64,000 bases of DNA from Flavobacterium fluviale (GTDB taxonomy: Bacteria; Bacteroidota; Bacteroidia; Flavobacteriales; Flavobacteriaceae). The first letter of the stretch is position 1. Every line of letters begins with the position of its first letter. Of this stretch, positions 25,815-36,000 are shown piece after piece. The notes beneath the pieces were generated by a model that was given only the letters and a program-made list of their open reading frames with translations, did not search any database and had not been told where the DNA came from. Where the stretch lies: positions 1,178,001-1,242,000 of the forward strand of contig NZ_CP030261.1 in NCBI RefSeq assembly GCF_003312915.1, written 5' to 3'. A program made the translations under genes and the position numbers.

Positions 25815-27131
25815 CTACAAATCAAATCCTAAATTCACTCCTAATTTCATAGCAATGATTTTAGTAATTCTTTGTTTTAATTCTGGTATTTTGATGCTTT
25901 CGATAACGGCATTTGAAAATGCGTACATCAATAAAGCTTTAGCTTCTTTTTTAGGGATTCCACGAGACTGCATGTAGAACATTGCTGTTTCATCTAATTG
26001 TCCCACTGTACATCCGTGAGAACATTTTACGTCATCTGCAAAAATCTCTAATTGTGGTTTTGCATTGATAGTTGCTTTGTCGCTCAATAAAATGTTGTTG
26101 CTTTTTTGGAAAGCATTTGTTTTTTGAGCTTCTTTTTCTACCAAAACTTTTCCGTTGAAAACTCCTGTTGAGCGATCAGAGAAAATTCCTTTATAATCTT
26201 GGAAACTTTCGCAGTTTGGCGTTGCGTGGTTTACCAAAGTATAATGGTCAACGTGTTGTTTGTCGTTTAAGATAGAAATTCCGTTAAGCGTACTTGTCAA
26301 TCTTTCTCCAAAATGGTAAAAGTTTAAGTTGTTACGAGTTAAATTTCCACCAAACGAAAATGTATGAACAGAAGCGTGACTTTCTTGTTGCTGCGAAACA
26401 TAAGTGTTGTCAACTAAGTTAGCTTCACTGTTGTCGTTTTGAATTTTGTAATAATCAACAATCGCACGTTTTTGAGCAAAAATCTCAGTAACAGAGTTTG
26501 TTAAAACTGGATTTTCATTCAAACTTTGGTGACGTTCGATAATTTGAACATGTGAATTTTCACCCACAATAACTAAATTTCTTGGCTGAACCATTAACGC
26601 AGCTTCATTTCCTGTTGAGAAATACATAATCTCAATTGGTTTGTCGGCTACTTTTTTCTTCGGAATATTGATAAAAGCTCCTTCAATTGCAAAAGCAGTG
26701 TTCAATGAAGTCAAGCTGTCATCTTTACTTGCAATTTGATTAAAGTAGGTATCAATAACCATTTTGTATTTTGGTTTGGTTAATGCCGATGACATCAAAC
26801 AAACATCGATTCCGTCATGAGTTGTAGAAGATAAATGCGAACTAAAAACACCATCAATAAACACTAATTTATAAGTGTCGATTTCGTGTAAAAAGTATTT
26901 TTTGACCTGATTAAATTCGATTGCATTTTCCTGCTTAGGAAAAACCGTAAAGTCATTTTTTAAGATGGCATTTAGCGATGTATATTTCCAAGCTTCTTCT
27001 TTTTTGGTTGGGAAACCTTTATTTTCGAAGTTTTTTAAAGCATTTGTGCGTATATCGTGTAAGTCTGAATGTACATCGACACGCTCTTCAAAAGCCATAA
27101 AAGACGATACTAATTTTTCTTTTAAATCCAT
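25815..27131 (-). CDS. sufD: Fe-S cluster assembly protein SufD
   Basis: A 438-residue subunit of the SufBCD scaffold. The N-terminal helix region contains PTKKEEAWKYTSL, the usual SufD block. The right-handed beta-helix core ends in the conserved CSHGCTVGQLDETAMFYMQSRGIP, shared with SufB. It partners SufB on the SufC dimer. It lies 66 bases after sufC, a gap that holds short tandem repeats. The nested palindrome beyond its stop ends the first suf transcription unit. Confidence 0.95.
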   Translation of the reverse strand: MDLKEKLVSSFMAFEERVDVHSDLHDIRTNALKNFENKGFPTKKEEAWKYTSLNAILKNDFTVFPKQENAIEFNQVKKYFLHEIDTYKLVFIDGVFSSHLSSTTHDGIDVCLMSSALTKPKYKMVIDTYFNQIASKDDSLTSLNTAFAIEGAFINIPKKKVADKPIEIMYFSTGNEAALMVQPRNLVIVGENSHVQIIERHQSLNENPVLTNSVTEIFAQKRAIVDYYKIQNDNSEANLVDNTYVSQQQESHASVHTFSFGGNLTRNNLNFYHFGERLTSTLNGISILNDKQHVDHYTLVNHATPNCESFQDYKGIFSDRSTGVFNGKVLVEKEAQKTNAFQKSNNILLSDKATINAKPQLEIFADDVKCSHGCTVGQLDETAMFYMQSRGIPKKEAKALLMYAFSNAVIESIKIPELKQRITKIIAMKLGVNLGFDL

Positions 27132-27146
27132 TTTCTTAGTTGTAAG

Positions 27147-27197
27147 TTATGAGTTATGAGTTATGAGTTTTTGCAAACTGTAAACTGTAACTGTAAA
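27147..27197. repeat. Short tandem repeats between sufC and sufD
   Basis: Three copies of the 7-mer agttatg are followed by several gtaaact-type units. This is simple-sequence DNA without coding potential. Confidence 0.6.
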
Positions 27198-27944
27198 CTA
27201 GTTTTCTGCCTTAATCCAGTCGTATCCTTTTTCTTCCAGTTCGTAAGCCAATTCTTTTCCGCCAGATTTTACGATTCTTCCGTTGTACAAAACGTGAACG
27301 AAATCTGGAACGATATAATCTAATAAACGTTGGTAGTGGGTGATAACGATAATTGCGTTTTTCTCGCTTTTTAATTTGTTAACTCCGTTAGCCACAATTC
27401 TTAAAGCATCGATATCAAGACCAGAATCGGTTTCGTCAAGAATAGCCAATTTTGGCTCTAACATTGCCATTTGGAAAATCTCGTTTCTTTTTTTCTCTCC
27501 TCCAGAAAAACCTTCGTTTAAAGAACGAGATAAAAATTTACGGTCGATTTCTAGTAATTCAGATTTCTCACGAATTACTTTCAACATTTCGTTTGCCGGC
27601 ATTTCTTCCTGACCGTTTGCTTTACGAGTTTCGTTGATTGCAGTTTTCATGAAGTTTGTTACACTTACTCCAGGAATTTCTACAGGATATTGAAAAGAAA
27701 GGAAAACTCCTTTGTGAGCTCTTTCTTCAGGAGCTAAATCAGCAAGATCTTCTCCATCAAGAATAACTTCTCCGTCTGTAACTTCGTAGTTTTCGTTTCC
27801 TGCAATAACAGCAGAAAGTGTACTTTTTCCAGAACCGTTTGGTCCCATAATAGCGTGAACTTCTCCAGCTTTAACTTCTATATTAATTCCTTTAAGGATT
27901 TCTTTATCACCAATTGAGGCGTGAAGGTTTTTTATTGATAACAT
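27198..27944 (-). CDS. sufC: Fe-S cluster assembly ATPase SufC
   Basis: A 248-residue ABC-type ATPase that drives SufBD. Walker A is GPNGSGKST (about residue 35), the signature region is FSGGEKKR, Walker B is [12 protein letters not shown], and the switch histidine is in VITHYQR. Length and motifs are standard for SufC. It precedes sufD. In many flavobacteria it directly follows sufB, but here three unrelated genes lie between sufB and sufC. Confidence 0.97.
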   Translation of the reverse strand: MLSIKNLHASIGDKEILKGINIEVKAGEVHAIMGPNGSGKSTLSAVIAGNENYEVTDGEVILDGEDLADLAPEERAHKGVFLSFQYPVEIPGVSVTNFMKTAINETRKANGQEEMPANEMLKVIREKSELLEIDRKFLSRSLNEGFSGGEKKRNEIFQMAMLEPKLAILDETDSGLDIDALRIVANGVNKLKSEKNAIIVITHYQRLLDYIVPDFVHVLYNGRIVKSGGKELAYELEEKGYDWIKAEN

Positions 27945-27955
27945 TGTTTTTTATT

Positions 27956-28444
27956 TTATATAAATGTCAATTCTATTTTTGTTTGTTGGTTTAGGATGTT
28001 GGCATTAAAATGCGCGTGTCCTAAATATTCCATACCTAAATAATCGGCTGATTTTTGAAACGGAATATAAAAACTTTCGTCAGTTTCATTATCGTGCGAA
28101 TTGGATATCACTCCGATTTTCTTTCCTCTCAGTTTTCTTCCAGTTTCTTTTTCAATTCGGATTAAATCTGAAATCCTATCGAAAAAGACCTTCATAATTC
28201 CGCTCATATTGTACCAATAAATGGGCGTTGCAAAAATTAAGGTATCGTATTTTTCGATAATTCCTCTTGTAAGAGGTAAAAAATCATCGTCTATATTTTT
28301 GCTTTCGTAATCATAATATGAAATATTATAATCACTTAAATTAACGACATCAATGTTATGTTCTTTTGAAATTCCATCCACAATTTTGGTTGTGTTTCCA
28401 TTTTTTCTTGAAGAACCTAAAATGATGACTTTTTTATTTTCCAT
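27956..28444 (-). CDS. NAD(P)H-dependent FMN reductase / flavodoxin-like protein
   Basis: A 162-residue flavodoxin-fold protein. The FMN phosphate loop is GSSRKNGNT (residues 10-18), and the second flavin loop is FATPIYWYNMSGIMKVFFDR. These are marks of the NADPH-dependent FMN reductase family. It lies 11 bases upstream of sufC and 6 bases after the YoeB toxin gene, so it shares the suf transcript. It may supply electrons or may be a passenger. No specific substrate can be assigned. Confidence 0.88.
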   Translation of the reverse strand: MENKKVIILGSSRKNGNTTKIVDGISKEHNIDVVNLSDYNISYYDYESKNIDDDFLPLTRGIIEKYDTLIFATPIYWYNMSGIMKVFFDRISDLIRIEKETGRKLRGKKIGVISNSHDNETDESFYIPFQKSADYLGMEYLGHAHFNANILNQQTKIELTFI

Positions 28445-28450
28445 TAATAT

Positions 28451-28723
28451 TTATTCGTAATGCCCTTTCAAAGAAAGAATATCTAATATCTCGATTGTCT
28501 CTTCTTCTGTAACCTTATAGATTATCCGGTGTTCTTGATTTATTCTTCTAGACCATTTTCCTGACAATTCATATTTTAAAGGTTCAGGTTTTCCGATACC
28601 TTCAAAAGGATGAAGTTGTATGTCTTCAATCAAGGCAGTAATCTTATTCATAATTGCTTTATTGCCAGATTTTTTCCAATACTCTCTGTCTTTTTGAGCT
28701 TTTTCAGAATAAATTACTTCCAC
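28451..28723 (-). CDS. yoeB: YoeB family mRNA interferase toxin
   Basis: A 90-residue Txe/YoeB toxin, a ribosome-dependent RNase. FEGIGKPEPLKYEL carries the catalytic glutamate (Glu47), SRRINQEHRIIY the arginine (Arg66), and LSLKGHYE the terminal histidine-tyrosine pair (88-89). All expected catalytic residues are present, so it is probably active. It overlaps its antitoxin gene by 10 bases. The antitoxin is not the classic YefM but a short DUF2683-like protein. Confidence 0.93.
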   Translation of the reverse strand: MEVIYSEKAQKDREYWKKSGNKAIMNKITALIEDIQLHPFEGIGKPEPLKYELSGKWSRRINQEHRIIYKVTEEETIEILDILSLKGHYE

Positions 28724-28911
28724 AAATCTTCTAATTTTATTTTAACTCCTTTCCCGTCTTTTATACTCTGTTCAGCATCTAAGATTTCTTTTACAAATTC
28801 AGGATTATATGGTTTTTCATTTTCTTCAACAATTTCAAAACCAAGAGATTTTGCCAGTGATTGAAAGACTGGGAAATCTTTTTTCTTTACATTTTTTAAG
28901 ATGATGTCCAT
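28714..28911 (-). CDS. Antitoxin of the YoeB pair (DUF2683-like)
   Basis: A 65-residue protein encoded just before, and overlapping by 10 bases, the yoeB gene, as expected for a type II antitoxin. An N-terminal strand-helix (MDIILKNVKKKDFPVFQSLA) is followed by the tail EFVKEILDAEQSIKDGKG and a terminal LEDLWK. This tail is characteristic of short Bacteroidota antitoxins that accompany RelE/YoeB toxins. No full DNA-binding domain is obvious. Confidence 0.82.
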   Translation of the reverse strand: MDIILKNVKKKDFPVFQSLAKSLGFEIVEENEKPYNPEFVKEILDAEQSIKDGKGVKIKLEDLWK

Positions 28912-28926
28912 ATCGATTTGTTTTTT

Positions 28927-30375
28927 TTATCCCACAGATCCTTCTAAAGAAATCTCTAATAATTTTTGAGCTTCAACAGCAAATTCCATCGGAAGTTTAT
29001 TCAATACATCTTTACTGAAACCGTTTACAATTAAGGCAATCGCTTTTTCAGTTGGAATACCTCTTTGGTTGCAGTAAAAAACCTGATCTTCTCCAATTTT
29101 ACTTGTAGTAGCTTCGTGCTCGATTTTTGCCGATGGATTTTTACTTTCGATATATGGGAAAGTATGTGCACCACAATTGTTACCCATTAGCAATGAGTCA
29201 CATTGAGAAAAGTTTCTTGCATTCTCTGCTCTTGGAGAGATTTGCACTAAACCACGGTAACTGTTTTGTGATTTTCCAGCCGAAATACCTTTAGAAATAA
29301 TAGTCGATTTAGTGTTTTTACCTAAATGGATCATTTTAGTTCCCGTATCTGCTTGTTGGTAATTATTGGTAACGGCGATAGAATAAAATTCTCCTACTGA
29401 ATTATCTCCTTTTAATACGCAAGAAGGATATTTCCAAGTTACAGCAGAACCTGTCTCAACTTGCGTCCAAGAAATTTTAGCGTTTGTTTCGCATAAACCT
29501 CTTTTGGTTACGAAGTTGTAAACCCCGCCTTTTCCTTCTTTGTTTCCAGGGAACCAGTTTTGAACAGTAGAATATTTAATTTCAGCATCATCCAAAGCGA
29601 TTAATTCAACAACAGCAGCGTGTAATTGGTTTTCATCACGGCTTGGAGCTGTACATCCTTCAAGATAAGAAACGTAACTTCCTTCATCTGCAATGACAAG
29701 CGTTCTTTCGAATTGTCCTGTTCCTGCTTGGTTGATTCTGAAATAAGTAGAAAGTTCCATTGGGCAGCGAACGCCTTTTGGAATATAACAGAAACTTCCG
29801 TCAGAGAAAACTGCTGAGTTTAATGCTGCATAGAAGTTGTCTTTTTGAGGTACAACAGTTCCTAAATATTTTTTTACTAATTCAGGATGTTCTTTAATAG
29901 CTTCAGAAATAGGACAGAAAATAATTCCTTTTTCAGCCAAAGTTTTCTTGAAAGTTGTTGCTACAGAAACAGAATCGACCACAATATCCATAGCGACATT
30001 GTTCATCATTTTTTGTTCATCAACAGAAATTCCTAACTTTTTGTACATCTCTAAAAGTTCTGGATCAACATCATCCAACGTTTTATTAGGATCTACTTGT
30101 TTTGGAGCTGAGTAATAAGAAATTGCCTGAAAATCTGGTTTTTCGTAATTTACGTTTGCCCATTCTGGCTCGATCATTTCTTTCCAAGCACGGAAAGCCT
30201 CGATGCGCCATTCGGTCATCCATTCAGGTTCTTCTTTTTTAAGCGAAATAGCTCTAACAATCTCTTCGTTTAAGCCAATAGGAAAAGTCTCAGATTCTAT
30301 ATTGGTATAAAATCCGTACTCATATTCTTTTGTTTCCAGTTCGATTTTTAAATCGTCTTCGGTGTATTTGCTCAT
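28927..30375 (-). CDS. sufB: Fe-S cluster assembly protein SufB
   Basis: A 482-residue core scaffold subunit of SufBCD. Typical blocks are [44 protein letters not shown] and the C-terminal [20 protein letters not shown]. The frame extends 17 codons upstream to a non-ATG start. The ATG at 30375 (MSKYTEDDL) gives the usual length. It lies downstream of the A-type scaffold gene and is followed by the toxin-antitoxin pair. Confidence 0.96.
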   Translation of the reverse strand: MSKYTEDDLKIELETKEYEYGFYTNIESETFPIGLNEEIVRAISLKKEEPEWMTEWRIEAFRAWKEMIEPEWANVNYEKPDFQAISYYSAPKQVDPNKTLDDVDPELLEMYKKLGISVDEQKMMNNVAMDIVVDSVSVATTFKKTLAEKGIIFCPISEAIKEHPELVKKYLGTVVPQKDNFYAALNSAVFSDGSFCYIPKGVRCPMELSTYFRINQAGTGQFERTLVIADEGSYVSYLEGCTAPSRDENQLHAAVVELIALDDAEIKYSTVQNWFPGNKEGKGGVYNFVTKRGLCETNAKISWTQVETGSAVTWKYPSCVLKGDNSVGEFYSIAVTNNYQQADTGTKMIHLGKNTKSTIISKGISAGKSQNSYRGLVQISPRAENARNFSQCDSLLMGNNCGAHTFPYIESKNPSAKIEHEATTSKIGEDQVFYCNQRGIPTEKAIALIVNGFSKDVLNKLPMEFAVEAQKLLEISLEGSVG

Positions 30376-30472
30376 TGTGTTTTTATTGAAAGATTTAAAA
30401 TTGAAGGATTTAAATATTAAAATCACTTCCGTAATCTTGAAATCTTTAAATTTTGCAATTATTTAATTGTTT

Positions 30473-30802
30473 TTATAGAGAAAATGATTCCCCGCATCCG
30501 CAAGTTCTGCTTGCATTTGGATTATTGAAAACAAATCCTTTTCCGTTTAATCCGCCAGAAAATTCTAAAATTGTTCCAGCTAAATATAGGAATGATTTTT
30601 TTTCAACAGCAATTTGGATATCATTGTCTACGAATATTTTGTCGTCATCTCCTTTGGTTTTGTCAAATTTTAAATCATAAGACAAGCCAGAGCATCCACC
30701 GCTTTTCACGCCTACTCTCACGTAGTCGCTTGCGGCGTCAAAACCATCGTCAGTCATCAAGTCGATGATTTTCTTTTTGGCAGTATCAGAAACTTTTATC
30801 AT
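30473..30802 (-). CDS. sufA: A-type Fe-S carrier (HesB/IscA/SufA family)
   Basis: A 109-residue Fe-S carrier. The three cluster-binding cysteines are visible: one in KSGGCSGLSY and two in the C-terminal CGCGESF. The frame extends upstream, but the ATG at 30802 (MIKVSDTAKKK) is the family N-terminus. It is the first gene of the suf cluster, behind an exact -7 box at 30901-30908. The symbol sufA is by context, since IscA and ErpA are homologous. Confidence 0.92.
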   Translation of the reverse strand: MIKVSDTAKKKIIDLMTDDGFDAASDYVRVGVKSGGCSGLSYDLKFDKTKGDDDKIFVDNDIQIAVEKKSFLYLAGTILEFSGGLNGKGFVFNNPNASRTCGCGESFSL

Positions 30803-30838
30803 TGTTCTTAGATGTTTGTTTTTAATAAGCATTTCTGG

Positions 30839-30860
30839 TCTGTAATTAATTTATTACAGA
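30839..30860. promoter_or_regulatory. Palindrome in the suf leader
   Basis: Arms tctgtaat and attacaga (8 bases each, perfect, 6-base spacer) lie between the predicted suf start and the sufA ATG. This could be an operator or an mRNA hairpin. The regulator is unknown. Confidence 0.4.
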
Positions 30861-30900
30861 TTTAAAGCGCTAATTTTCAATGTTAAATAGAAATTATCTG

Positions 30901-30908
30901 CAAAGATA
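30901..30908 (-). promoter_or_regulatory. -7 box of the suf operon
   Basis: An exact TATCTTTG on the minus strand, 98 bases before the sufA ATG. This gives a leader of about 90 bases, much longer than at most genes here. Confidence 0.5.
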
Positions 30909-31108
30909 CGACTTAAAAACCTTTTTCCATAACGGTTCACATTATTATAACAAATGTGAAAATAGATATTAGTTATTTTGATAAAATCAACCTCAAAAAA
31001 GAGGACTAAAATTCGAATAAAGCATTTTTAAGATCTTAAATTGAATTTATAAGCTGTAAATGTTAAAAAACAAGTATTTATACTCAATTTCAAAACATGC
31101 TTTATTGG

Positions 31109-31116
31109 TACTTTTG
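31109..31116 (+). promoter_or_regulatory. -7 box of the coiled-coil protein gene
   Basis: An exact TACTTTTG, 19 bases before the ATG at 31136. It lies in the 333-base divergent gap (30803-31135), which otherwise holds only the suf leader, the suf promoter and AT-rich DNA. Confidence 0.5.
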
Positions 31117-31135
31117 CAATAAATTGTGAGTAATT

Positions 31136-32050
31136 ATGAAAAAACAACATAAGAATAATTGGGTAAAAATCTTTTTTGCAATATTTTTTGTTTTTGGATT
31201 AGGTGCTGCGGTGCTGGTTTTTAGCAGTGAGTCTTCTGAAAATGAAAATCAGGTTGAAAAAGAAAATACTTCCAAAATTTCATTTGTGAATAAAGAAAAC
31301 AGCGAACAAAAAAATATTTTAGATTCCTTAAATACACTAAAAGCGGCATACGATATTGCTATTTTAGAAAAAACAGCGCTATCGCAAGAGTTGGAACTCG
31401 AGCGTAAGAATGTTGAGAATTTGATGGAAATTATTAAGGCTTCTCAAAATCCATCTGCTGCTCAAATTAAAATTTTTAGAAATCAACTTTCAGATATGAA
31501 TTCTTCCTTAGAAGGAAAAGTAGTGGAAATTAAGAAACTGAAATCTCAGAATAAAAATTTATTGACAGAAATTGAAAGTCAGAATGTTGTGATGTACAAT
31601 CAAAAAGCCGAAAATGACACACTTATTTCTAAACAAAAGAAATTAGAGTCTACTTTAAAAGATGCATCAAAACTTTCTCTAAGCAATTTTAAAGTAATTG
31701 CACTTCGTGAAAAAAGTTCTGGAGCAGAACTCGAAACGACGAAAGCAAAGAATACAAAAAAACTTAAAGCTATTTTTACGGTTAACGGAAATGCTGTTGC
31801 AAAAACTGGAAGAAGAATTTTTTATGTTCAGGTGCTAGACCAAAAGAATAATGTTTTGGGTGATAATAAATTGATTGAATTTGGAAATGATAAGGCTCTC
31901 GTATATAGTTTTATTGTGAGTACAGATTTTCAAGGTAAGTCGGTAAATGTCTACGGAATTTTAAATGACCAGTTTAAAAAAGGAACCTATTTTGTCAATT
32001 TTTTCGACAAGCAGGAAATAATGGGAAGCGCTTCGATTACTTTAGAATAA
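31136..32050 (+). CDS. Membrane-anchored coiled-coil protein of unknown function
   Basis: A 304-residue protein. One hydrophobic segment near the N-terminus (about residues 11-30, IFFAIFFVFGLGAAVLVF) follows a basic start, giving an inner-membrane anchor with the rest outside. Residues about 60-185 are a charged heptad-rich coiled coil. The last 110 residues form a beta-rich domain (AIFTVNGNAVAKTGRRIFYV and FVNFFDKQEIMGSASITLE). I recognise no named family. The layout suggests an envelope structural or tethering protein. Confidence 0.7.
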   Translation: MKKQHKNNWVKIFFAIFFVFGLGAAVLVFSSESSENENQVEKENTSKISFVNKENSEQKNILDSLNTLKAAYDIAILEKTALSQELELERKNVENLMEIIKASQNPSAAQIKIFRNQLSDMNSSLEGKVVEIKKLKSQNKNLLTEIESQNVVMYNQKAENDTLISKQKKLESTLKDASKLSLSNFKVIALREKSSGAELETTKAKNTKKLKAIFTVNGNAVAKTGRRIFYVQVLDQKNNVLGDNKLIEFGNDKALVYSFIVSTDFQGKSVNVYGILNDQFKKGTYFVNFFDKQEIMGSASITLE

Positions 32051-32093
32051 GCTTTTTTAAAAATAAATTGTAGCAAAAGGAGTTTGTATTTGC

Positions 32094-32101
32094 TAGCTTT
32101 G
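32094..32101 (+). promoter_or_regulatory. -7 box of the metallo-hydrolase gene
   Basis: An exact TAGCTTTG, 21 bases before the ATG at 32123. A TTG (32068-32070) lies 23 bases upstream of it. Confidence 0.5.
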
Positions 32102-32122
32102 TTCTTTTACAAAATCAAACTC

Positions 32123-32980
32123 ATGAAACTTTACCCAATCGAATCTGGAAATTTTAAATTAGACGGAGGTGCTATGTTTGGTGTTGTGCCAAAGACAATT
32201 TGGAACAAAACAAATCCTGCCGATTCTAATAATCTTATTGATATTGCCGCGCGCTGTTTATTGATTGAAGACGGAAATCGTCTTATTTTGATTGATACGG
32301 GAATGGGCGATAAGCAGTCTGAAAAGTTTTTCGGGTATTATTCGCTTTGGGGATCTCATTCTATAGATAAATCTTTAGCCAAATATGGTTTTAATCGAGA
32401 TGATATTACTGATGTTTTTATGACACATCTTCATTTTGATCATTGCGGCGGAAGCGTTCAATGGAATTCGGATAAAACGGGATATATACCAGCTTTTAAA
32501 AATGCAAAGTATTGGACCAACGAAAATCATTGGGAATGGGCTACAAAACCCAATCCAAGAGAAAAAGCTTCTTTTCTTTCTGAAAATATTCTACCAATGC
32601 AGGAGAGCGGACAATTGAATTTTATTGAAAGACCAGAAAACGATTTTGGCTTTTCAAAAGAAATGAATTTCGAAATTTTCTACGTAGACGGCCACACCGA
32701 AAAACAAATGATTCCGTACATCAAATACCAAGATAAAACGATCGTTTTTTGCGCGGATTTATTAGCAACGGCCGGACATATTCCGCTGCCATACGTTATG
32801 GGGTATGATACTAGACCTTTATTAACAATGCCAGAAAAATCAAAATTCTTGAATTGGGCTGCAGATCAAAATCATTATTTGTTTTTGGAACACGATGCTC
32901 ATAACCAAATAATAACGGTGGAGCATACTGAAAAAGGTGTTCGCTTAAAAGAGGTTTTTACCTGCGAAGAGATTCTTTAA
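32123..32980 (+). CDS. MBL fold metallo-hydrolase
   Basis: A 285-residue metallo-beta-lactamase-fold enzyme. The metal motif is THLHFDHCGG, with further ligands expected in VDGHTEKQMIPY, CADLLATAGHIPL and LEHDAHN. This arrangement resembles lactonase-type and other hydrolases, and the substrate is not known. There is no signal peptide. The frame begins at a TTG at 32084 inside the promoter region, so I take the ATG at 32123 (MKLYPIESG). A strong hairpin terminator follows. Confidence 0.88.
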   Translation: MKLYPIESGNFKLDGGAMFGVVPKTIWNKTNPADSNNLIDIAARCLLIEDGNRLILIDTGMGDKQSEKFFGYYSLWGSHSIDKSLAKYGFNRDDITDVFMTHLHFDHCGGSVQWNSDKTGYIPAFKNAKYWTNENHWEWATKPNPREKASFLSENILPMQESGQLNFIERPENDFGFSKEMNFEIFYVDGHTEKQMIPYIKYQDKTIVFCADLLATAGHIPLPYVMGYDTRPLLTMPEKSKFLNWAADQNHYLFLEHDAHNQIITVEHTEKGVRLKEVFTCEEIL

Positions 32981-32999
32981 AGTATAATTCAAAAGATAA

Positions 33000-33037
33000 A
33001 AAAATCCCGTTTTCAACATTCTGAAAACGGGATTTTT
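33000..33037. terminator. Bidirectional terminator
   Basis: Perfect 16-base arms (33000-33015 and 33022-33037) with GC-rich centres and A/T tails lie between convergent genes. Confidence 0.85.
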
Positions 33038-33055
33038 AAATTTTACTTATAGTTA

Positions 33056-36000
33056 TTATTCTACAATAACTTTTTTCGCAGAAGCTGCGTCTCCATTAAT
33101 TAAGTACACATAATAAATTCCTCTTGGAAGACCAGATAAATTAATTGTGTTATCTGTATTTGATGCATCCAAAATAAACGATTTTACCTGTTGTCCTAAC
33201 GAATTGTAAACTGTTGCTTTATCTAATGAAACATTACTAATGTAAACTTCACCTTTTGTTGGATTTGGATACAATGCAACTTTATTGAAGATAGAATCTT
33301 CAAGGCCTAAAGAACATGTTGAAGAATAAGATGCTGTTGCATCTTTAAAAAACACGCTGCTTGAAGTGGCTAATGAAGGATTGTCAACCAAAATACAAGT
33401 TAAGGCAGTGTTCTTATTTAATAATGCACTTGTAAAGTTGATGTTGTTACCATTTTTAAGGTTTAAAGTTTTTAGAGAATTCTCCATCACATTTACATAA
33501 GTTAACTTGCTGTTTTTAGTCAAGTCCAAATCAGTCAGTTTGTTTTTGTTGGCCTGCAAAGTTGTTAGAGCTGTATTTGCTGATAAATTCAAAGTTGTAA
33601 GGTCATTTCCATGGGTGTACAATTCGATTAACTTTAAATTTTTCGATACATTTAATGTAGTTAAAAGATTGAATTGACAGTTTAAAAACTCAAGAGCTGT
33701 AAAGTCTTGAATTCCAGTTAAGTCTTTAATATCGCTAAGCTGTACATTTAAATCTTTTACAGCTGCAATTGTTGAAGTTAAAACTTTTCCATTTTTACCA
33801 TCAATATCAATTTTTAATGCAATTAATTCATCTTCAAAATTGCTGTCAGGAATTAGTGTGAAAGTGTTACAATCTTCTGTAAAATAGGAAGTTTTATCTA
33901 ATTTTCCGTTCCAAGTATCGTTAGAGTATTTTGCATTATCAACCTGAATACAAGTTAAAGCCGCGTTTCGAGTAAAATTAACACTAAACCAATCCATATT
34001 TGTGTTGAATCCATTTTTGACATTAAGAGTGTTTAAAGTATTTGTTGAAACATTTAGTGCTGTCAACAAAGGATTTTTGCTAAGATCCAGAACTGTTAGT
34101 AAATTATAAGAACAGTTCAATTCCGTTAATAAAGGATTGTTTGCTGGAGTTAAAGATGTCAATTGGTTTGCGCTGCAGTTTAATATTTTTAAAGAAGTAA
34201 AATCCTGTATTCCAGTAAGATCCTTAATAGAACTTGATGATACATCTAATGATGTAATTGATGCAATACTTTCTGTGGCTACTTTTCCATTTTTACCATC
34301 TTTATCAATTTGTAGAGCAATTAATTTATCTTCAAAATTGGCATCAGGTATTAAAGTGTATACTACACAGTCTAGGCTAAAGTTAGTTTTTGCATCTTTA
34401 TAAGTGCTCCAATTTGCATCAGAGTAAGCAACATCGTCAACCATTATACAAGTTAATTTCGTATTACTCTTAAAAGATGTGGTTGAAGGAGAACCATTAG
34501 TGCCAGACATAAAGGTATAATTAGCAAGTAAGTTGCTGTTTTTTCCATTTCTTAAATCTAATTTTTTTAATTGCGAATTACCTTGAAGGTACAAACCAAT
34601 TAAAAGTTTATTGCTTCTAAGATCCAGTTCGCTTATTTGACTGCTGTTAATTGTCAATGCTTTTAAATTGACATTTGTGCTTAAGTCTAATTTAGTAACT
34701 AGTGTATAAGATGAAATTAAATACTCTAATTTTGTATTTGCACTTAAATCTATAGATGGAAGCTGTAGGTTAAAACTAAATCCTAAGTAAATTAATTCTT
34801 TATTTTGAGAAAGATTTAGTGTAGTGAATCTATTTGATGAGGCTTGAAAGGAAATTAAATCTTTATTGCTAGTTAAGTCTATTGACGGTAGCTCACAGTT
34901 TGAAATGTCCAGGTAACGTAATAGTTTTAAGTTGCTTACATCCAAAGAGGTAAAAAGATTGTTATTAACTGTAAGCTCTGTTATCAAGGGAGTAAAATTT
35001 AAATTTAAAGAGGTAAGTTTATTACTGTAGCAGCTTAACTTGGCTAATTTAATGTTTTTAGAAATATCTAGTGTTGTAAGGAGATTGTTGTCAACACTTA
35101 AATATGTAAGATTAACATTATTTGAAACATCTATTGTTGTTAGTTTATTAGAAGCACAATTAAGTTGTTGTAGAGCTTTGAAATCTTGTATTCCAGTAAG
35201 ATCAGAAATGTTTTTTGAGTATATAAATAATGAAGTTATGGTGTTGATTTTCGATGTTAATACTTTTCCATCGACAGTACCTGAGTCATAGCCCAATGCG
35301 ATAAGTGCCTTTTCAAAATTCTCATCCGGAATAAGGGTAGTTTGATTACAGTCAATACTGTAATTTGCTGTAGCATCTTTCGATACAGCATACCAATTTG
35401 CTGTAGAATAAGAAGGATTATCAACTTTTATACAAGATAAACTAGGATTGTTTGTTAAATCAAGTTGCGATTTATTTATTTTATTATTGTTGCCATTATT
35501 TAAATTTAATTCATTCAAACTATTGCTTTTGCAGGAAAAGTCCACAAGATTGATGTTTTTAGAAAGATCCAAAGATGTGATTTTGTTAAAATCACAATAC
35601 AAAGAAACTAAAGCTGTATTTTTTGAAACATCTAACACTGTAAGTTTATTTCCCCAGCAGCTTAAACTTGTTAATAAAGGATTTTGTTTAAGCTCAATTG
35701 AAGAAAGTTGATTATCGGTGATCGAAAGAGATTTTAAAGCAGGATTTGAAGTAACATTTAAAAAAGTTAACTTGTTATTGTCACAAATTATTTCTTCTAA
35801 TGAAGTTGCGTTGCTTACAATTAAAGAGAATATAAGGTTGTCATTAATTTGTAGTTGTCTTAACTTATCATTAAGTGTCAAAGAAAAAACAGTTAGTTTG
35901 TTGTAAGAAGCTATAAGAGTTCTCAAATCATTATTTGAGGCAGTATTTAAAGCCGTAATTGCATTTCTAGAACAATTAATTGTTGTTAAATATTTATTTT

